Shown here piece after piece: positions 10,473 to 18,869 of a stretch of DNA of 64,000 bases (position 1 is its first letter; every line of letters begins with the position of its first letter). The stretch covers positions 37,955-101,954 of the forward strand of contig NZ_JARYTI010000019.1 in assembly GCF_029911635.1 (NCBI RefSeq), given 5' to 3'. The notes beneath the pieces were generated by a model, which had not been told where the DNA came from, searched no databases, and worked only from the letters and a program-made list of their open reading frames with translations. A program made the position numbers and the translations under genes. Origin of the DNA: Sphingomonas sp. AR_OL41. Its GTDB lineage: Bacteria; Pseudomonadota; Alphaproteobacteria; Sphingomonadales; Sphingomonadaceae.

Positions 10473-11234
10473 ATGATGTCGGATACTCTGCCGAACAGCC
10501 ATCCGCCTGTCGTCGGCGCGGACCAATGGGAAGCGGCGCGCGTGGCGCTGCTGGTCAAGGAAAAGAGCCACACCCGCGCCCGCGACGCGTTGGCCGCCGA
10601 GCGGCGGCGCATGCCGTGGATGGCAATCGAGAAACCTTATGCGTTCGAGGGGCCGGACGGCACGGCGAGCCTACTCGACCTGTTTGCCGGACGGCGGCAA
10701 TTGATCATCTATCGCGCCTTTTTCGAACCCGGCGTGTTCGGCTGGCCCGATCATGCCTGTCGCGGTTGCTCGCTCGGCGCCGACCAGGTTGCGCATCGCG
10801 CGCATCTCAACGCCCGCGACACCACGCTGGCCTATGTCTCGCGCGCGCCGCAGGCCGATATAGAGCGGCTGAAGGCGCGGATGGGCTGGGCGATGCCGTG
10901 GTACAGCATCACCGACGGTTTCGATGTCGATTTCGGGGTCGACCAATGGCACGGCCACAACGTCTTCATTCGCGACGGCGCGGACGTTTTCCGCACCTAT
11001 TTCGTCAACAACCGCGCCGATGAGGCGATCGGCAGCACCTGGAGCTATCTCGACCTCACCGCGCTGGGGCGGCAGGAAGCGTGGGAAGATTCACCCCCGG
11101 GTTACCCGCAGACTCCGCCCTACAAATGGTGGAACTGGCACGACAATTACGCCGGCGAAGCCGAGCCGGACAAGACATGGGTGGCGGTATCCGACGCCGG
11201 CGAAAAGGCATTCCGCGACAAGGTCGTCAGCTGA
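10473..11234 (+). CDS. DUF899 (thioredoxin-like) protein
   Basis: This 253-residue cytoplasmic protein belongs to DUF899, a thioredoxin-fold family. The hallmarks are the early WxxARxxLLxKEK pattern, the RRQLIIYRAFF strand and the CRGCS segment (two cysteines, near residue 97), then GWAMPWYS and DFGVD. The CxxC arrangement suggests redox activity, but no substrate is established. AGGAG lies upstream of the double ATG. Genes of this family often sit with ArsR and SRPBCC genes, as here, so the set may respond to a reactive small molecule (inference). Confidence 0.9.
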   Translation: MMSDTLPNSHPPVVGADQWEAARVALLVKEKSHTRARDALAAERRRMPWMAIEKPYAFEGPDGTASLLDLFAGRRQLIIYRAFFEPGVFGWPDHACRGCSLGADQVAHRAHLNARDTTLAYVSRAPQADIERLKARMGWAMPWYSITDGFDVDFGVDQWHGHNVFIRDGADVFRTYFVNNRADEAIGSTWSYLDLTALGRQEAWEDSPPGYPQTPPYKWWNWHDNYAGEAEPDKTWVAVSDAGEKAFRDKVVS

Positions 11235-11235
11235 C

Positions 11236-11472
11236 GTGGCAGGTGCCCGGATCGGACGACGCAGCGCGGCCGGGTGGCTGGGGATCGCGGCGTCGCCGGT
11301 CTTCGCGATCATGGCGCTGCTGACGGCGCGCTACGGCAATGGCCCGGCCGACCTGCTTTGCTCGGCGCTAACAGGATGGCCGCTCGGCGGCATGGCACCG
11401 ATGTACGCGCTGATGAGCCTGTTCCACAGCGCGCCATGGATCGAGTTGCTGACGACGCCGCGCCGGCGATGA
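11236..11472 (+). CDS. Small membrane protein following DUF899
   Basis: A GTG one base after the DUF899 stop opens a 78-residue frame with two hydrophobic segments (about residues 14-30, and about 45-65 around GGMAPMYALMSLF). The tight spacing and membrane-protein composition support a real, translationally coupled gene. I do not recognise a family. It may be a small membrane partner of the DUF899 protein. Confidence 0.6.
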   Translation: MAGARIGRRSAAGWLGIAASPVFAIMALLTARYGNGPADLLCSALTGWPLGGMAPMYALMSLFHSAPWIELLTTPRRR

Positions 11473-11518
11473 TCGAAGATGCGTGCGATGCCCTGCCCCG
11501 CCCGGCTCTGCGCCCGGC

Positions 11519-12430
11519 TCAGAAATAATCGGGATCGACGAAGTAGTCCGCTTCGTGCGGCAACCCCGCGCTTACGGAATCGACGAAATGCGCCGGGCGC
11601 TTTTCGAGGAACGAGGCGATGCCCTCGGCGGCGTCTGACGCGGCGCCGCGCGCCCAGATCATGCGGCTGTCGATGCGGTGCGCCTCCATCGGGTGTGCGG
11701 CGCCGAGCATGCGCCAGAGCATCTGGCGGGTCAGCGCGACCGAGACGGGGGCCGAATCCGCGGTGAGTTCAAGTGCCAGTGCGCGGGCGGCGGGGAGCAG
11801 GTCTTCGGGGGCGTGGAGCGCGCGGACCAGCTTCTTGTCACGCGCTTCATCGGCGCCGAACACCTTGCCCGAATAGCACCATTCGAGCGCGGTCTCGATG
11901 CCGACGAGGCGCGGCAGGAACCAGCTCGACGCCGCCTCGGGCACGATGCCGCGTCGCGCGAAGACGAAGCCGAAGCGCGCGGTCGTGCTGGCGAGGCGGA
12001 AGTCCATCGGCAGCAGCATGGTCGCGCCGATGCCGACCGCGGCGCCGTTGATCGCGCCGATCACCGGCTTGCGGCAATTGAAGATGCGCAAGGTCAGCCG
12101 CCCGCCATTGTCGCGCGCGCCGGGATGCGACAGGTCGACGCTGCCATCGTCGCGCAAGGGCGAGCCGAGATCGAAGCGGTCGGCGCGGTCCTTGTAATCG
12201 AAGGTCGCCGCGCCCGCGCCGAGATCCGCCCCGGCGCAGAAGGCGCGTTCGCCGCTGCCGGTGACGATCACCGCGCGCACCGCATCGTCGGCATCGGCCT
12301 GGTCGAAGGCGGCGACCATCTCGCGCATCATCAGCGGGGTGAAGGCGTTCATCCGATCTGGCCGGTGGAGCGTGATGGTCAGGATGCCGCCCTCGACATC
12401 GACCAGAATCGTTTCGAAAGCCACGCGCAT
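11519..12430 (-). CDS. Enoyl-CoA hydratase/isomerase family protein
   Basis: A 303-residue crotonase-superfamily enzyme. The oxyanion-hole motifs are present: AFCAGADLGAG in the first half and GAINGAAVGIGATMLLPMDFRLAS in the second. The family catalyses hydration, isomerisation or related reactions on acyl-CoA thioesters in the cytoplasm. The motif FVFARRGIVPEAASSWFLPR is shared with long-chain enoyl-CoA hydratases. The start at 12430 (MRVAFETI) fits the family N-terminus, with AGGAG close upstream; another ATG at 12463 has no ribosome-binding site. No beta-oxidation neighbours are present, so the exact substrate is unclear. Confidence 0.92.
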   Translation of the reverse strand: MRVAFETILVDVEGGILTITLHRPDRMNAFTPLMMREMVAAFDQADADDAVRAVIVTGSGERAFCAGADLGAGAATFDYKDRADRFDLGSPLRDDGSVDLSHPGARDNGGRLTLRIFNCRKPVIGAINGAAVGIGATMLLPMDFRLASTTARFGFVFARRGIVPEAASSWFLPRLVGIETALEWCYSGKVFGADEARDKKLVRALHAPEDLLPAARALALELTADSAPVSVALTRQMLWRMLGAAHPMEAHRIDSRMIWARGAASDAAEGIASFLEKRPAHFVDSVSAGLPHEADYFVDPDYF

Positions 12431-12625
12431 CTCTCCTATCGCCCTTGGCGGCACCGTCTCCATTTTCGCGTGAGCACGCAAGCCCGCGATCCGGCGCGCG
12501 CCGACCTCCCTTTGGCGCAGCGCTCTTGCCGGGCTGCAAAGGGCGGATAGCCTCGGGCATTCAGGGAGAGTGAGTCGCGGGCGGGCGAATCCGCCGATCC
12601 CTGGCCAGAAAAGAGCGGAGGGGTT

Positions 12626-13192
12626 GTGACCGATTTGCTCAACGTTGACGCCATCCACACACGGCCCATCATGATCGTAGCGCTGGCCGGCGATGGCCCG
12701 CGGCACTGGTCGCCACCACCAGCCGGCAATGCGCGCCCGCTGACGCTCGATATCGATGCCAACCCGCATCGCGGGCTGTGGGCATTGCAACTGGACGATG
12801 CGGTGCAGGCGGCGACCGAGCCGACGCTGCTGGTCGCCGAGGGGCTGGCGTGCCTGGCGATCGCGCGCTGGGCGCAGCTGTCTCCGCGTCGCTATGTCGA
12901 GAATATCGCCGGCGCGTGCCTGTTCGCGCCGCTCGCCTTCGCGTCGCACCAGGCGCCGCTCCTGCGCAACCTCCAGCCGAGCCCGTCGGTGCGGCTGCCC
13001 TTCCCCTCCGCCGTGATCGATACGCGCGCCTCGCTGTCGATCGCGCGGGTGCTCGAACTGGCCGATATCTGGGGCAGCGACTTTGCCGACGCCGATGCGG
13101 TGCCGGCGGGGTGGCGCGGCGGCGACAGCGCACCAGCCGCGCTGGTCGCGGCGGCGCAGGTAGCGGGGAAGCGACAGCGGTCGGCGGCTTAG
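12626..13192 (+). CDS. RBBP9/YdeN-like hydrolase fold protein lacking the nucleophile
   Basis: This 188-residue protein resembles the RBBP9/YdeN serine-hydrolase family in its NPHRGLWALQLDDAV helix and the following strand-turn-helix. Where active members have a nucleophile elbow such as AHSLG, this protein reads AEGLA (residues 71-75), so the serine is replaced by glycine, and the late histidine region is also not recognisable. It is therefore probably a pseudo-enzyme or a diverged binding protein. The GTG start at 12626 is preceded by GGAGGGG. It is divergent from the crotonase gene. Confidence 0.65.
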   Translation: MTDLLNVDAIHTRPIMIVALAGDGPRHWSPPPAGNARPLTLDIDANPHRGLWALQLDDAVQAATEPTLLVAEGLACLAIARWAQLSPRRYVENIAGACLFAPLAFASHQAPLLRNLQPSPSVRLPFPSAVIDTRASLSIARVLELADIWGSDFADADAVPAGWRGGDSAPAALVAAAQVAGKRQRSAA

Positions 13193-13383
13193 GGGTTGAC
13201 CAAGAGCGGCAAGGGCTGAGAACTGCCGGCTTTGCGACTGTTAGCTTTTTCGAGGGGCGCCCATTGGAATAATCCTCTCCCAAATGGCCGCATGTGCTGC
13301 CTCCTCGATTGACGAGCCATCCCACATCATGAAACGCTGCGACGCCGGTGGACTGCTCGGGTCCCGCACGGCGGGGGATGTAA

Positions 13384-15444
13384 ATGCGTATTCCAAGACT
13401 GTTGCCAGCCCTGGTGGCGATGGCCTGTGCATCCCCCGCAGCCGCGAGCGAAGTAGCGCCACCGCCAAGCCCGCTCGCCATCCGCACTTTCGGCGTGTTC
13501 GCGACGCTCGCGGACAGCGAATGGAATCAGTCCGGCACCAACCTGGTTGACGACCTGTACTGGATAAAATGGTCTAAGGTCGGCAGCGTGATGAAGGTGA
13601 TGCACGCCAGCGTCTTCGACAGTTTCGACTTCCGGCTCGTATGGGACGGGGCGGGCGCGCCGCTCCGCCTGGAGCCGGGAAATGCCAGGCCCTTGCATCC
13701 GCGCACGATCGCAGTGTCCAAGACCGGGTTCGTCCTTACATCGGGTCCGGATGGCGCGCATATCCGCGACACCTGCACACTTCGGGGCACCGATTTGACG
13801 TGTCGACGGAGCTTCGAGCACCAGGGCCGCTGGCAGGATTCCCCCTGGAAGCAAGCCTATCAGCAGCGCCGGCTAGGCAGTGAGCCTGATATTTCCTTCA
13901 GCAACCGGAATCACTATCCAGACCTGCCCATCGGCAAGTTTGACCCCGTCTTCGGATCGCTGGCGACGGTCACGGGTCACTGGATGTGGTGGGACGATAA
14001 GATGTTCTACCGCGCCTTCCGACGTGATGGCGACCCTCCGCCCAGCGGGCCAAAGGCACAGTTGCGCATCGCCGACTTCAATCTCTCCGATCAGGCCCGG
14101 GGCTTTTACCGTTTCGTCCAGTCTTCGCGCGGCGGCGCGCCGGTGCGGGCCGATGTCTTCAACGGCATGAACGGGACGCGTCGGGTGACCAAGCCCCATG
14201 ATCTTTCGGTCGCCCCCGGCGGCCACACGATCATCTGCGCTGACGATCTGTGCCACATCTATTACGTGTCGGACACGCGCACGAAAATCCTGGACATCAC
14301 CTTCAAGCGCGGCGGAGACGGTACCCCGTTGAAGATACGGGACCAAAAACTCGTCGCCCCCCGCATCCCGGCGAAATGGGGCGCACTCCAGCTCATGGAA
14401 GGCATTGCCTTTCGCCAGTCTGTCAACGGCAAGCCGGGGGCGTACTTCATCTTCCATTATTTCGACGGGAACGATCAGTTTTTCGTCAACGTCGTCGATG
14501 CCGAGGGGCGCAACGAAAAGAATTATGTGATCGATCCCCCGCGCGGCGCGCTCAACCCGAGTTCGAAATTCCCGGTCTCCAAAATTGCCGCCGGCAAATC
14601 GGAACCGTTCGCCTACATCACGCTAGCGGGACCAACACTGTTCGACTGGAATTTCGGACGGCCCGATGCCCCACCTCCAGCGACCGCGCTGCGCATCTCG
14701 ACCGCGCCGGGGGATTTGCGCGCCGAGGTGATTGCCCTGGCTGACGGCAAGCCGAAGCCTTCCGGCGTCTCCTATGCGATGTACCAGCCGCTGGTACGCG
14801 GCGATTTCTCCGAGAGCCAGCGTATCGCCACGGCGCAGGATGCCGCCAACCGCGAAGACGAAGCCGCAAGGCTTCGCCGCGCCGAAGGTCGCCGCGCCTT
14901 CTTTGCCGGGCTGGGGAACCTGCTCGTGTCGGGCGAACCATCCTACGTCACGCAGGTTCCGTCATGGACCCCGCCCGGCGGCGATCCAAACTGGGCGGCC
15001 AAACAGCGCGAGGTCGAGCTCTACAGGATTCGCGAAAGCGTCTATGGCAATGGCTCGGGATCGAGCGGCAACGCGGCGGTGGCCGACGAGCCAGCGCGCC
15101 CAAAGCCCAAGCCGGTGGACAGGGGCGGTCCCGAAACCAATATGTACATCTATTGCATCGCGGCCAGCGCCGTCCCCAAGCCGGCCTATGTCACCGAAAT
15201 CTACCTTCGCCTCGTGGTGCGGGATACCGAGGCGACCCATAAGGACGTCGACGAGCGCCGGGCGGGCACCCAAGTCGCGTCTGACCTCAACGCCAGATGG
15301 GCGGCGACGTCCGTCAGGATCGGCCAGCCCGGCGGGGTCTGCTACAGCTCCTACGATCGTTCCGAAATGTCGCGCCACAGGCAGATGTGGTACGATTTCA
15401 ACAAGACCCGCAACATCGTCACCCTGCCGTTCAACGTCAATTGA
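13384..15444 (+). CDS. Large secreted protein of unknown function
   Basis: A 686-residue protein with a clear signal peptide (about 1-22, ending SPAAAS). I do not recognise a family. The middle part (residues 180-430) is rich in alternating beta-strand and Gly/Asp patterns, such as HDLSVAPGGHTIICADD and FFVNVVDAEG, and might be a beta-propeller. Residues 480-510 are a charged Ala/Arg-rich helix. The C-terminal 130 residues form another domain with four cysteines visible overall. GGGGG lies upstream of the ATG. The reading frame continues for 28 protein-like codons after the TGA at 15442-15444, so the present stop may be a recent nonsense change or a leaky stop. No operon partners. Confidence 0.75.
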   Translation: MRIPRLLPALVAMACASPAAASEVAPPPSPLAIRTFGVFATLADSEWNQSGTNLVDDLYWIKWSKVGSVMKVMHASVFDSFDFRLVWDGAGAPLRLEPGNARPLHPRTIAVSKTGFVLTSGPDGAHIRDTCTLRGTDLTCRRSFEHQGRWQDSPWKQAYQQRRLGSEPDISFSNRNHYPDLPIGKFDPVFGSLATVTGHWMWWDDKMFYRAFRRDGDPPPSGPKAQLRIADFNLSDQARGFYRFVQSSRGGAPVRADVFNGMNGTRRVTKPHDLSVAPGGHTIICADDLCHIYYVSDTRTKILDITFKRGGDGTPLKIRDQKLVAPRIPAKWGALQLMEGIAFRQSVNGKPGAYFIFHYFDGNDQFFVNVVDAEGRNEKNYVIDPPRGALNPSSKFPVSKIAAGKSEPFAYITLAGPTLFDWNFGRPDAPPPATALRISTAPGDLRAEVIALADGKPKPSGVSYAMYQPLVRGDFSESQRIATAQDAANREDEAARLRRAEGRRAFFAGLGNLLVSGEPSYVTQVPSWTPPGGDPNWAAKQREVELYRIRESVYGNGSGSSGNAAVADEPARPKPKPVDRGGPETNMYIYCIAASAVPKPAYVTEIYLRLVVRDTEATHKDVDERRAGTQVASDLNARWAATSVRIGQPGGVCYSSYDRSEMSRHRQMWYDFNKTRNIVTLPFNVN

Positions 15445-15810
15445 CGGTCGGACGTCGACGGCAAGCCTCCGACAGGGTTCGGTCCGCCGATCAAGCCCGA
15501 AGACAAAGATCGCCTGATGTGGCGGGCTTGACCGCGGCGCGGGCGGATTGATCGGGGCGGTAGCGGATCATCCTCCTTCGCCTTGGGTCAGAGCGCGAGC
15601 GAGGCGAGGCACCCGAACGTCTGCGCACCCTGGCGCCTTCAATATATGTGGCGAATAGCCGCCCGCGTCTTTCGCGTCGCAGGCCGGATGGTCGCGGCAT
15701 CGGATGCCGACCGCGTGACGCTTCGCCTCGCCAGCGCGGCATTGCAAAGCCCCAACTCGCACATTATGTATGGCTTTCTGTACGGTAACATAACGCCAGT
15801 CGAGGTCGAG
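15445..15810. other. Intergenic region with an in-frame extension of the upstream gene
   Basis: The first 84 bases (15445-15528) are an open continuation of the preceding reading frame, ending in TGA at 15529-15531; the peptide contains GKPPTGFGPP and ends DRLMWRA. The rest, to 15810, contains no gene I can support. A longer in-frame upstream extension of the DUF983 gene exists but has no family similarity. Confidence 0.5.
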
Positions 15811-16251
15811 ATGGTCAGCGAGCCCCAACATCGCACGAAGCTTGGATGGATTTTGGAGGCGGGCTGGAAGGGGCTTTGTCCGCGCTGCGGGGAAGGCCAT
15901 ATGTTCAAAGCTTGGCTGAAGGTGTCCGACACTTGCGAGGTCTGCGGCCTGGACTATGGTTTCGCCGCGCCCGATGACGGCCCGGCCTTTTTCTCGCTGT
16001 GCATCGTCGCCTTCCCGCTGACCTTCTTCATTGTATGGCTTCAGGTAGCATACAGCCCGCCTTTGTGGGTTCACTTCGTGACATCGGCGCCGCTCATGGC
16101 GATCGGTTGTGTCCTGCCGCTGCGCCCGATCAAGGGGTGGCTGGTCGCGTCGCAATATGTGAACAAGGCGCATGAGGCCGGCACGGCGCAGCTATGGGGG
16201 CTGTTGAACGGCCGGACGGTGGAAAAGGGCAAGACCGCCTTCGATGACTGA
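15811..16251 (+). CDS. DUF983 membrane protein
   Basis: A 146-residue inner-membrane protein of DUF983. The N-terminal part has a zinc-ribbon-like pair of cysteine motifs, CPRCGEG and CEVCGLDY, followed by PDDGPAFF, which is typical of the family, and two hydrophobic segments (about 65-85 and 90-110). Function is not established; many alphaproteobacterial copies lie near respiratory or Nudix genes, but here it overlaps a MocR regulator by 8 bases, so it is co-transcribed with it. The ATG at 15811 matches the family start. Confidence 0.9.
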   Translation: MVSEPQHRTKLGWILEAGWKGLCPRCGEGHMFKAWLKVSDTCEVCGLDYGFAAPDDGPAFFSLCIVAFPLTFFIVWLQVAYSPPLWVHFVTSAPLMAIGCVLPLRPIKGWLVASQYVNKAHEAGTAQLWGLLNGRTVEKGKTAFDD

Positions 16252-17611
16252 CCGCTGGCTTCCCGAGCTCGCCCAAGCGACCGGCCCGAAATACCGCGCG
16301 ATCGCCGACGCCATCGCGGCCGCCATCGATGGCGGCACGCTGCGCCATGGCGATCGTTTGCCGGCGCAGCGCGATGTCGCGGCACAGTTGGGCGTCGACC
16401 TGACGACGGTGACCAAGGCCTATGACATGGCACGCACGCGCGGGCACATCGCGGCGCGGGGCCGCGCGGGCAGCTTCGTGCTCGCCCGCGAGGTCGTGTC
16501 GTTCAGCGAGCCGCCGGCCATCGACACGGCGATGAACATGCCGCCCGAACTCGACGGCGGATTGCTCGGCCAGGCGATGATCGCGGCGACGACCGCGTTG
16601 CTCGGCGCGTCGGCAACGCCCGCGCTGCATTACCAATTATCGGGCGGCGCCCCGCAGGCTCGCGCCGCCGGTGCCGCGCTGCTCACCGGGCTGGGGATGT
16701 CCACCGACGACGAGCAGGTGATCGTCACGGCGGGCGGGCAGAACGCGCTTCACGCCATTGTCAGCGCGGCGCTGAGCCCCGGCGATGTCGTTGCGTGCGG
16801 GCGCCACGTCTATCCCGGCTTCACGGCGCTGGCGCGGCGCCTTGGCCTAAGGCTGGTGCCGCTGCCGGCATTCGATGCCGCACATCTCACGATTGCGTGC
16901 CGTGAGCAGCGGGTGCGTGCGCTCTATGTCGTGCCGACCAACGACAACCCGACCACGATGACCGTGTCGGTCGACGAACGGAAAGCGCTGGCCGAGGTCG
17001 CGGCGCGCCACGGCGTGATCATCATCGAGGATGACGCTTATGGCGCGTTGGCGCGAAACCCCGTGCCGACCTTCGCCGCGCTCGCGCCCGAGACGAGCTG
17101 GCATATCGCCAGCATGTCGAAGATCCTGTCGCCCGCGCTGCGCGTCGCCTTCGTCCGCGCCCCCGGCGTGAGCCAGGCGCTTCGCCTGGCGGCAGACGTG
17201 CATGAGACCGCGATCATGGCGCCGCCGCTCAATGCCGCGATCGTCGGCGCCTGGCTGTCGGATGGCACCTTCCCGCGCCTGTTGAATGCGATGCGCGCCG
17301 AGGCGGAGGCGCGACAGGCGATCGCGCGTGCGGCGCTGGGCACGGCGACCTATTCTGCGCATCCGCAGGGTTATCATCTGTGGTTGCCGTTGCCGGCGCA
17401 TATCGCGGCGGCGCATCTGGCGGGCCGGATGTTGCCGTCGGGCCTGTCGATCGTGCCGTCGCACAGCTTTGCAGTCGATGAGCGCGATAGCGGCAATGCG
17501 GTGAGGGTCTCGCTGGGCGGCCCGATCGACCGCGAGCGACTGGGCCGCGCGCTGCGGCTGCTGAACGGCCACATCACCTCACCCGCCGAGCGACCCGCGC
17601 CGATGGTGTGA
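16244..17611 (+). CDS. MocR-type regulator (GntR HTH + PLP aminotransferase domain)
   Basis: A 455-residue MocR/PdxR-type transcription factor. Residues about 10-80 are a GntR winged helix (YRAIADAIAAAIDGGTL then RLPAQRDVAAQLGVDLTTVTKAY). The rest is a class I/II aminotransferase fold with the PLP lysine at about K293 in SMSKILSP. Such proteins sense PLP or amino-compound adducts and control nearby metabolic or transport genes. It overlaps the DUF983 gene by 8 bases. The convergent TauE-type permease follows after a palindromic repeat. Target not evident. Confidence 0.92.
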   Translation: MTDRWLPELAQATGPKYRAIADAIAAAIDGGTLRHGDRLPAQRDVAAQLGVDLTTVTKAYDMARTRGHIAARGRAGSFVLAREVVSFSEPPAIDTAMNMPPELDGGLLGQAMIAATTALLGASATPALHYQLSGGAPQARAAGAALLTGLGMSTDDEQVIVTAGGQNALHAIVSAALSPGDVVACGRHVYPGFTALARRLGLRLVPLPAFDAAHLTIACREQRVRALYVVPTNDNPTTMTVSVDERKALAEVAARHGVIIIEDDAYGALARNPVPTFAALAPETSWHIASMSKILSPALRVAFVRAPGVSQALRLAADVHETAIMAPPLNAAIVGAWLSDGTFPRLLNAMRAEAEARQAIARAALGTATYSAHPQGYHLWLPLPAHIAAAHLAGRMLPSGLSIVPSHSFAVDERDSGNAVRVSLGGPIDRERLGRALRLLNGHITSPAERPAPMV

Positions 17612-17689
17612 GGGTGGCGAGCTGGCCGACGTTTCGATCCGGCCGCCTTCGCTTCGCCCTATAGTGCGGGACAGCTATCTTTTGGCTTT

Positions 17690-17790
17690 CCCTTCGAAGG
17701 CCGGGACCCAGTTGGGGGACGTAGCGACGGGCGTTGCCACTTATCATTTCCGCTATCCCAACTGGGCCCCGGCCATCGCCGGGAAAGTGG
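17690..17790. repeat. Intergenic inverted repeat (family C)
   Basis: Two arms of about 31-35 bases (17692-17722 and 17753-17787) are inverted copies built around GGACCCAGTTGGG and CCCAACTGGGCCC, and extend outward to CTTTCCC/GGGAAAG. They lie between convergent mocR and tauE-type genes, so the hairpin could terminate both. It looks like a dispersed bacterial repeat. Confidence 0.7.
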
Positions 17791-17818
17791 GAAGAGATGT
17801 AGCGCCAGACCAGATACG

Positions 17819-18604
17819 CTAGAAGATCAGCTTGCCGCCGACGATGGCGAGCGTGCCGGCGAGGATCGGGCGGAGCACGCGTTCGGAGACGCGGGTCGAG
17901 ATCAGGCTGCCGAGGATGATGCCGGGGATCGAGCCGGCGAGCAGCGAGAGCAACAGGCTGACATCGACCGAGCCCATCGCCCAGTGGCCGGCGCCGGCGA
18001 TCAGCGTCAGCGGCACGGCATGGGCGATGTCGGAGCCGACGAGGCGGTTGGTCGGCAGCTTGGGGTAGAGGATCAACAGCGCGGTCATGCCGAGCGCGCC
18101 GGCGCCGACCGAGGACAGCGACACCAGCACGCCGAGCACCGCGCCGAGCACCACCGTAAACCACGCGATCGAACGATCCGGCACGCGGTCGAGCGCATGG
18201 CCCCAATAAGCGATGATCTGGGCACGGAAGAACATTGCCGCGGCGGTCGCGATCAGCGCGCCGCCGAGCGTGACGGTGATCAGCCGGTCGGTGCCGTCAT
18301 AATGGCTGCCGAAAACGCGCAGGCCCCACAGGGTGAGCAGGGTCGCGGGCACGCTGCCCAGCGCCATGCGCCGCACAACTTTCCAGTCGACCGTCCGGCC
18401 CATGCCGTGGACGACAGTGCCGACGCTCTTGGTCGCCGAGGCATAAAGCAGGTCGGTGCCGACCGCGGTGACGGGGTGGAAGCCGAACAGTAGCACGAGC
18501 AGCGGCGTCATCAGCGAGCCGCCGCCGACGCCGGTCATGCCGACGAGCACGCCCACGGCCATGCCGGCGAGCGAATAGAGCGGGTTGAAGACCAAGTCGC
18601 TCAT
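17819..18604 (-). CDS. TauE/SafE-family sulfite/anion permease
   Basis: A 261-residue inner-membrane protein with about eight hydrophobic segments and the TauE/SafE hallmarks: GVLVGMTGVGGGSLMTPLL near the N-terminus and the repeated motif VLVSLSSVGAGALGM in the second half. Family members export sulfite, sulfoacetate or related anions. No sulfur-metabolism genes are adjacent, so the substrate is open. The ATG at 18604 gives the standard N-terminus; longer frames upstream are unrelated. Confidence 0.92.
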   Translation of the reverse strand: MSDLVFNPLYSLAGMAVGVLVGMTGVGGGSLMTPLLVLLFGFHPVTAVGTDLLYASATKSVGTVVHGMGRTVDWKVVRRMALGSVPATLLTLWGLRVFGSHYDGTDRLITVTLGGALIATAAAMFFRAQIIAYWGHALDRVPDRSIAWFTVVLGAVLGVLVSLSSVGAGALGMTALLILYPKLPTNRLVGSDIAHAVPLTLIAGAGHWAMGSVDVSLLLSLLAGSIPGIILGSLISTRVSERVLRPILAGTLAIVGGKLIF

Positions 18605-18869
18605 CACGGACCATTCCCTGCCGCCGCCCGATCCGGCCGAATCGCCGGGCGTGCGCCGATCTGCTCCATCCCGCGACCGCGGCGGCCGCGCGAGGTAGAA
18701 AATCTCGTTGCGAGCATGGCACAACTGTCGGCGAAACCAGCAATGCGACGTGAACGGCTGCGCCAAGGGGACGCGATTGCGCGCCGGATCGAAAGGGCGG
18801 CGCGCGATGGCGACAAGCGTCCTTCGATGTGCCACGCTAGTACGCACCAGAGGATGCGGGGGCATTTCG

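Noticed and set aside
13241..13468. Minus-strand frame whose end (MMWDGSSIEEAAHAAIWERI) looks protein-like
   Set aside because: Most of it is antisense to the signal peptide of the 686-residue protein, the start is unsupported and no family was recognised; at best a gene remnant.
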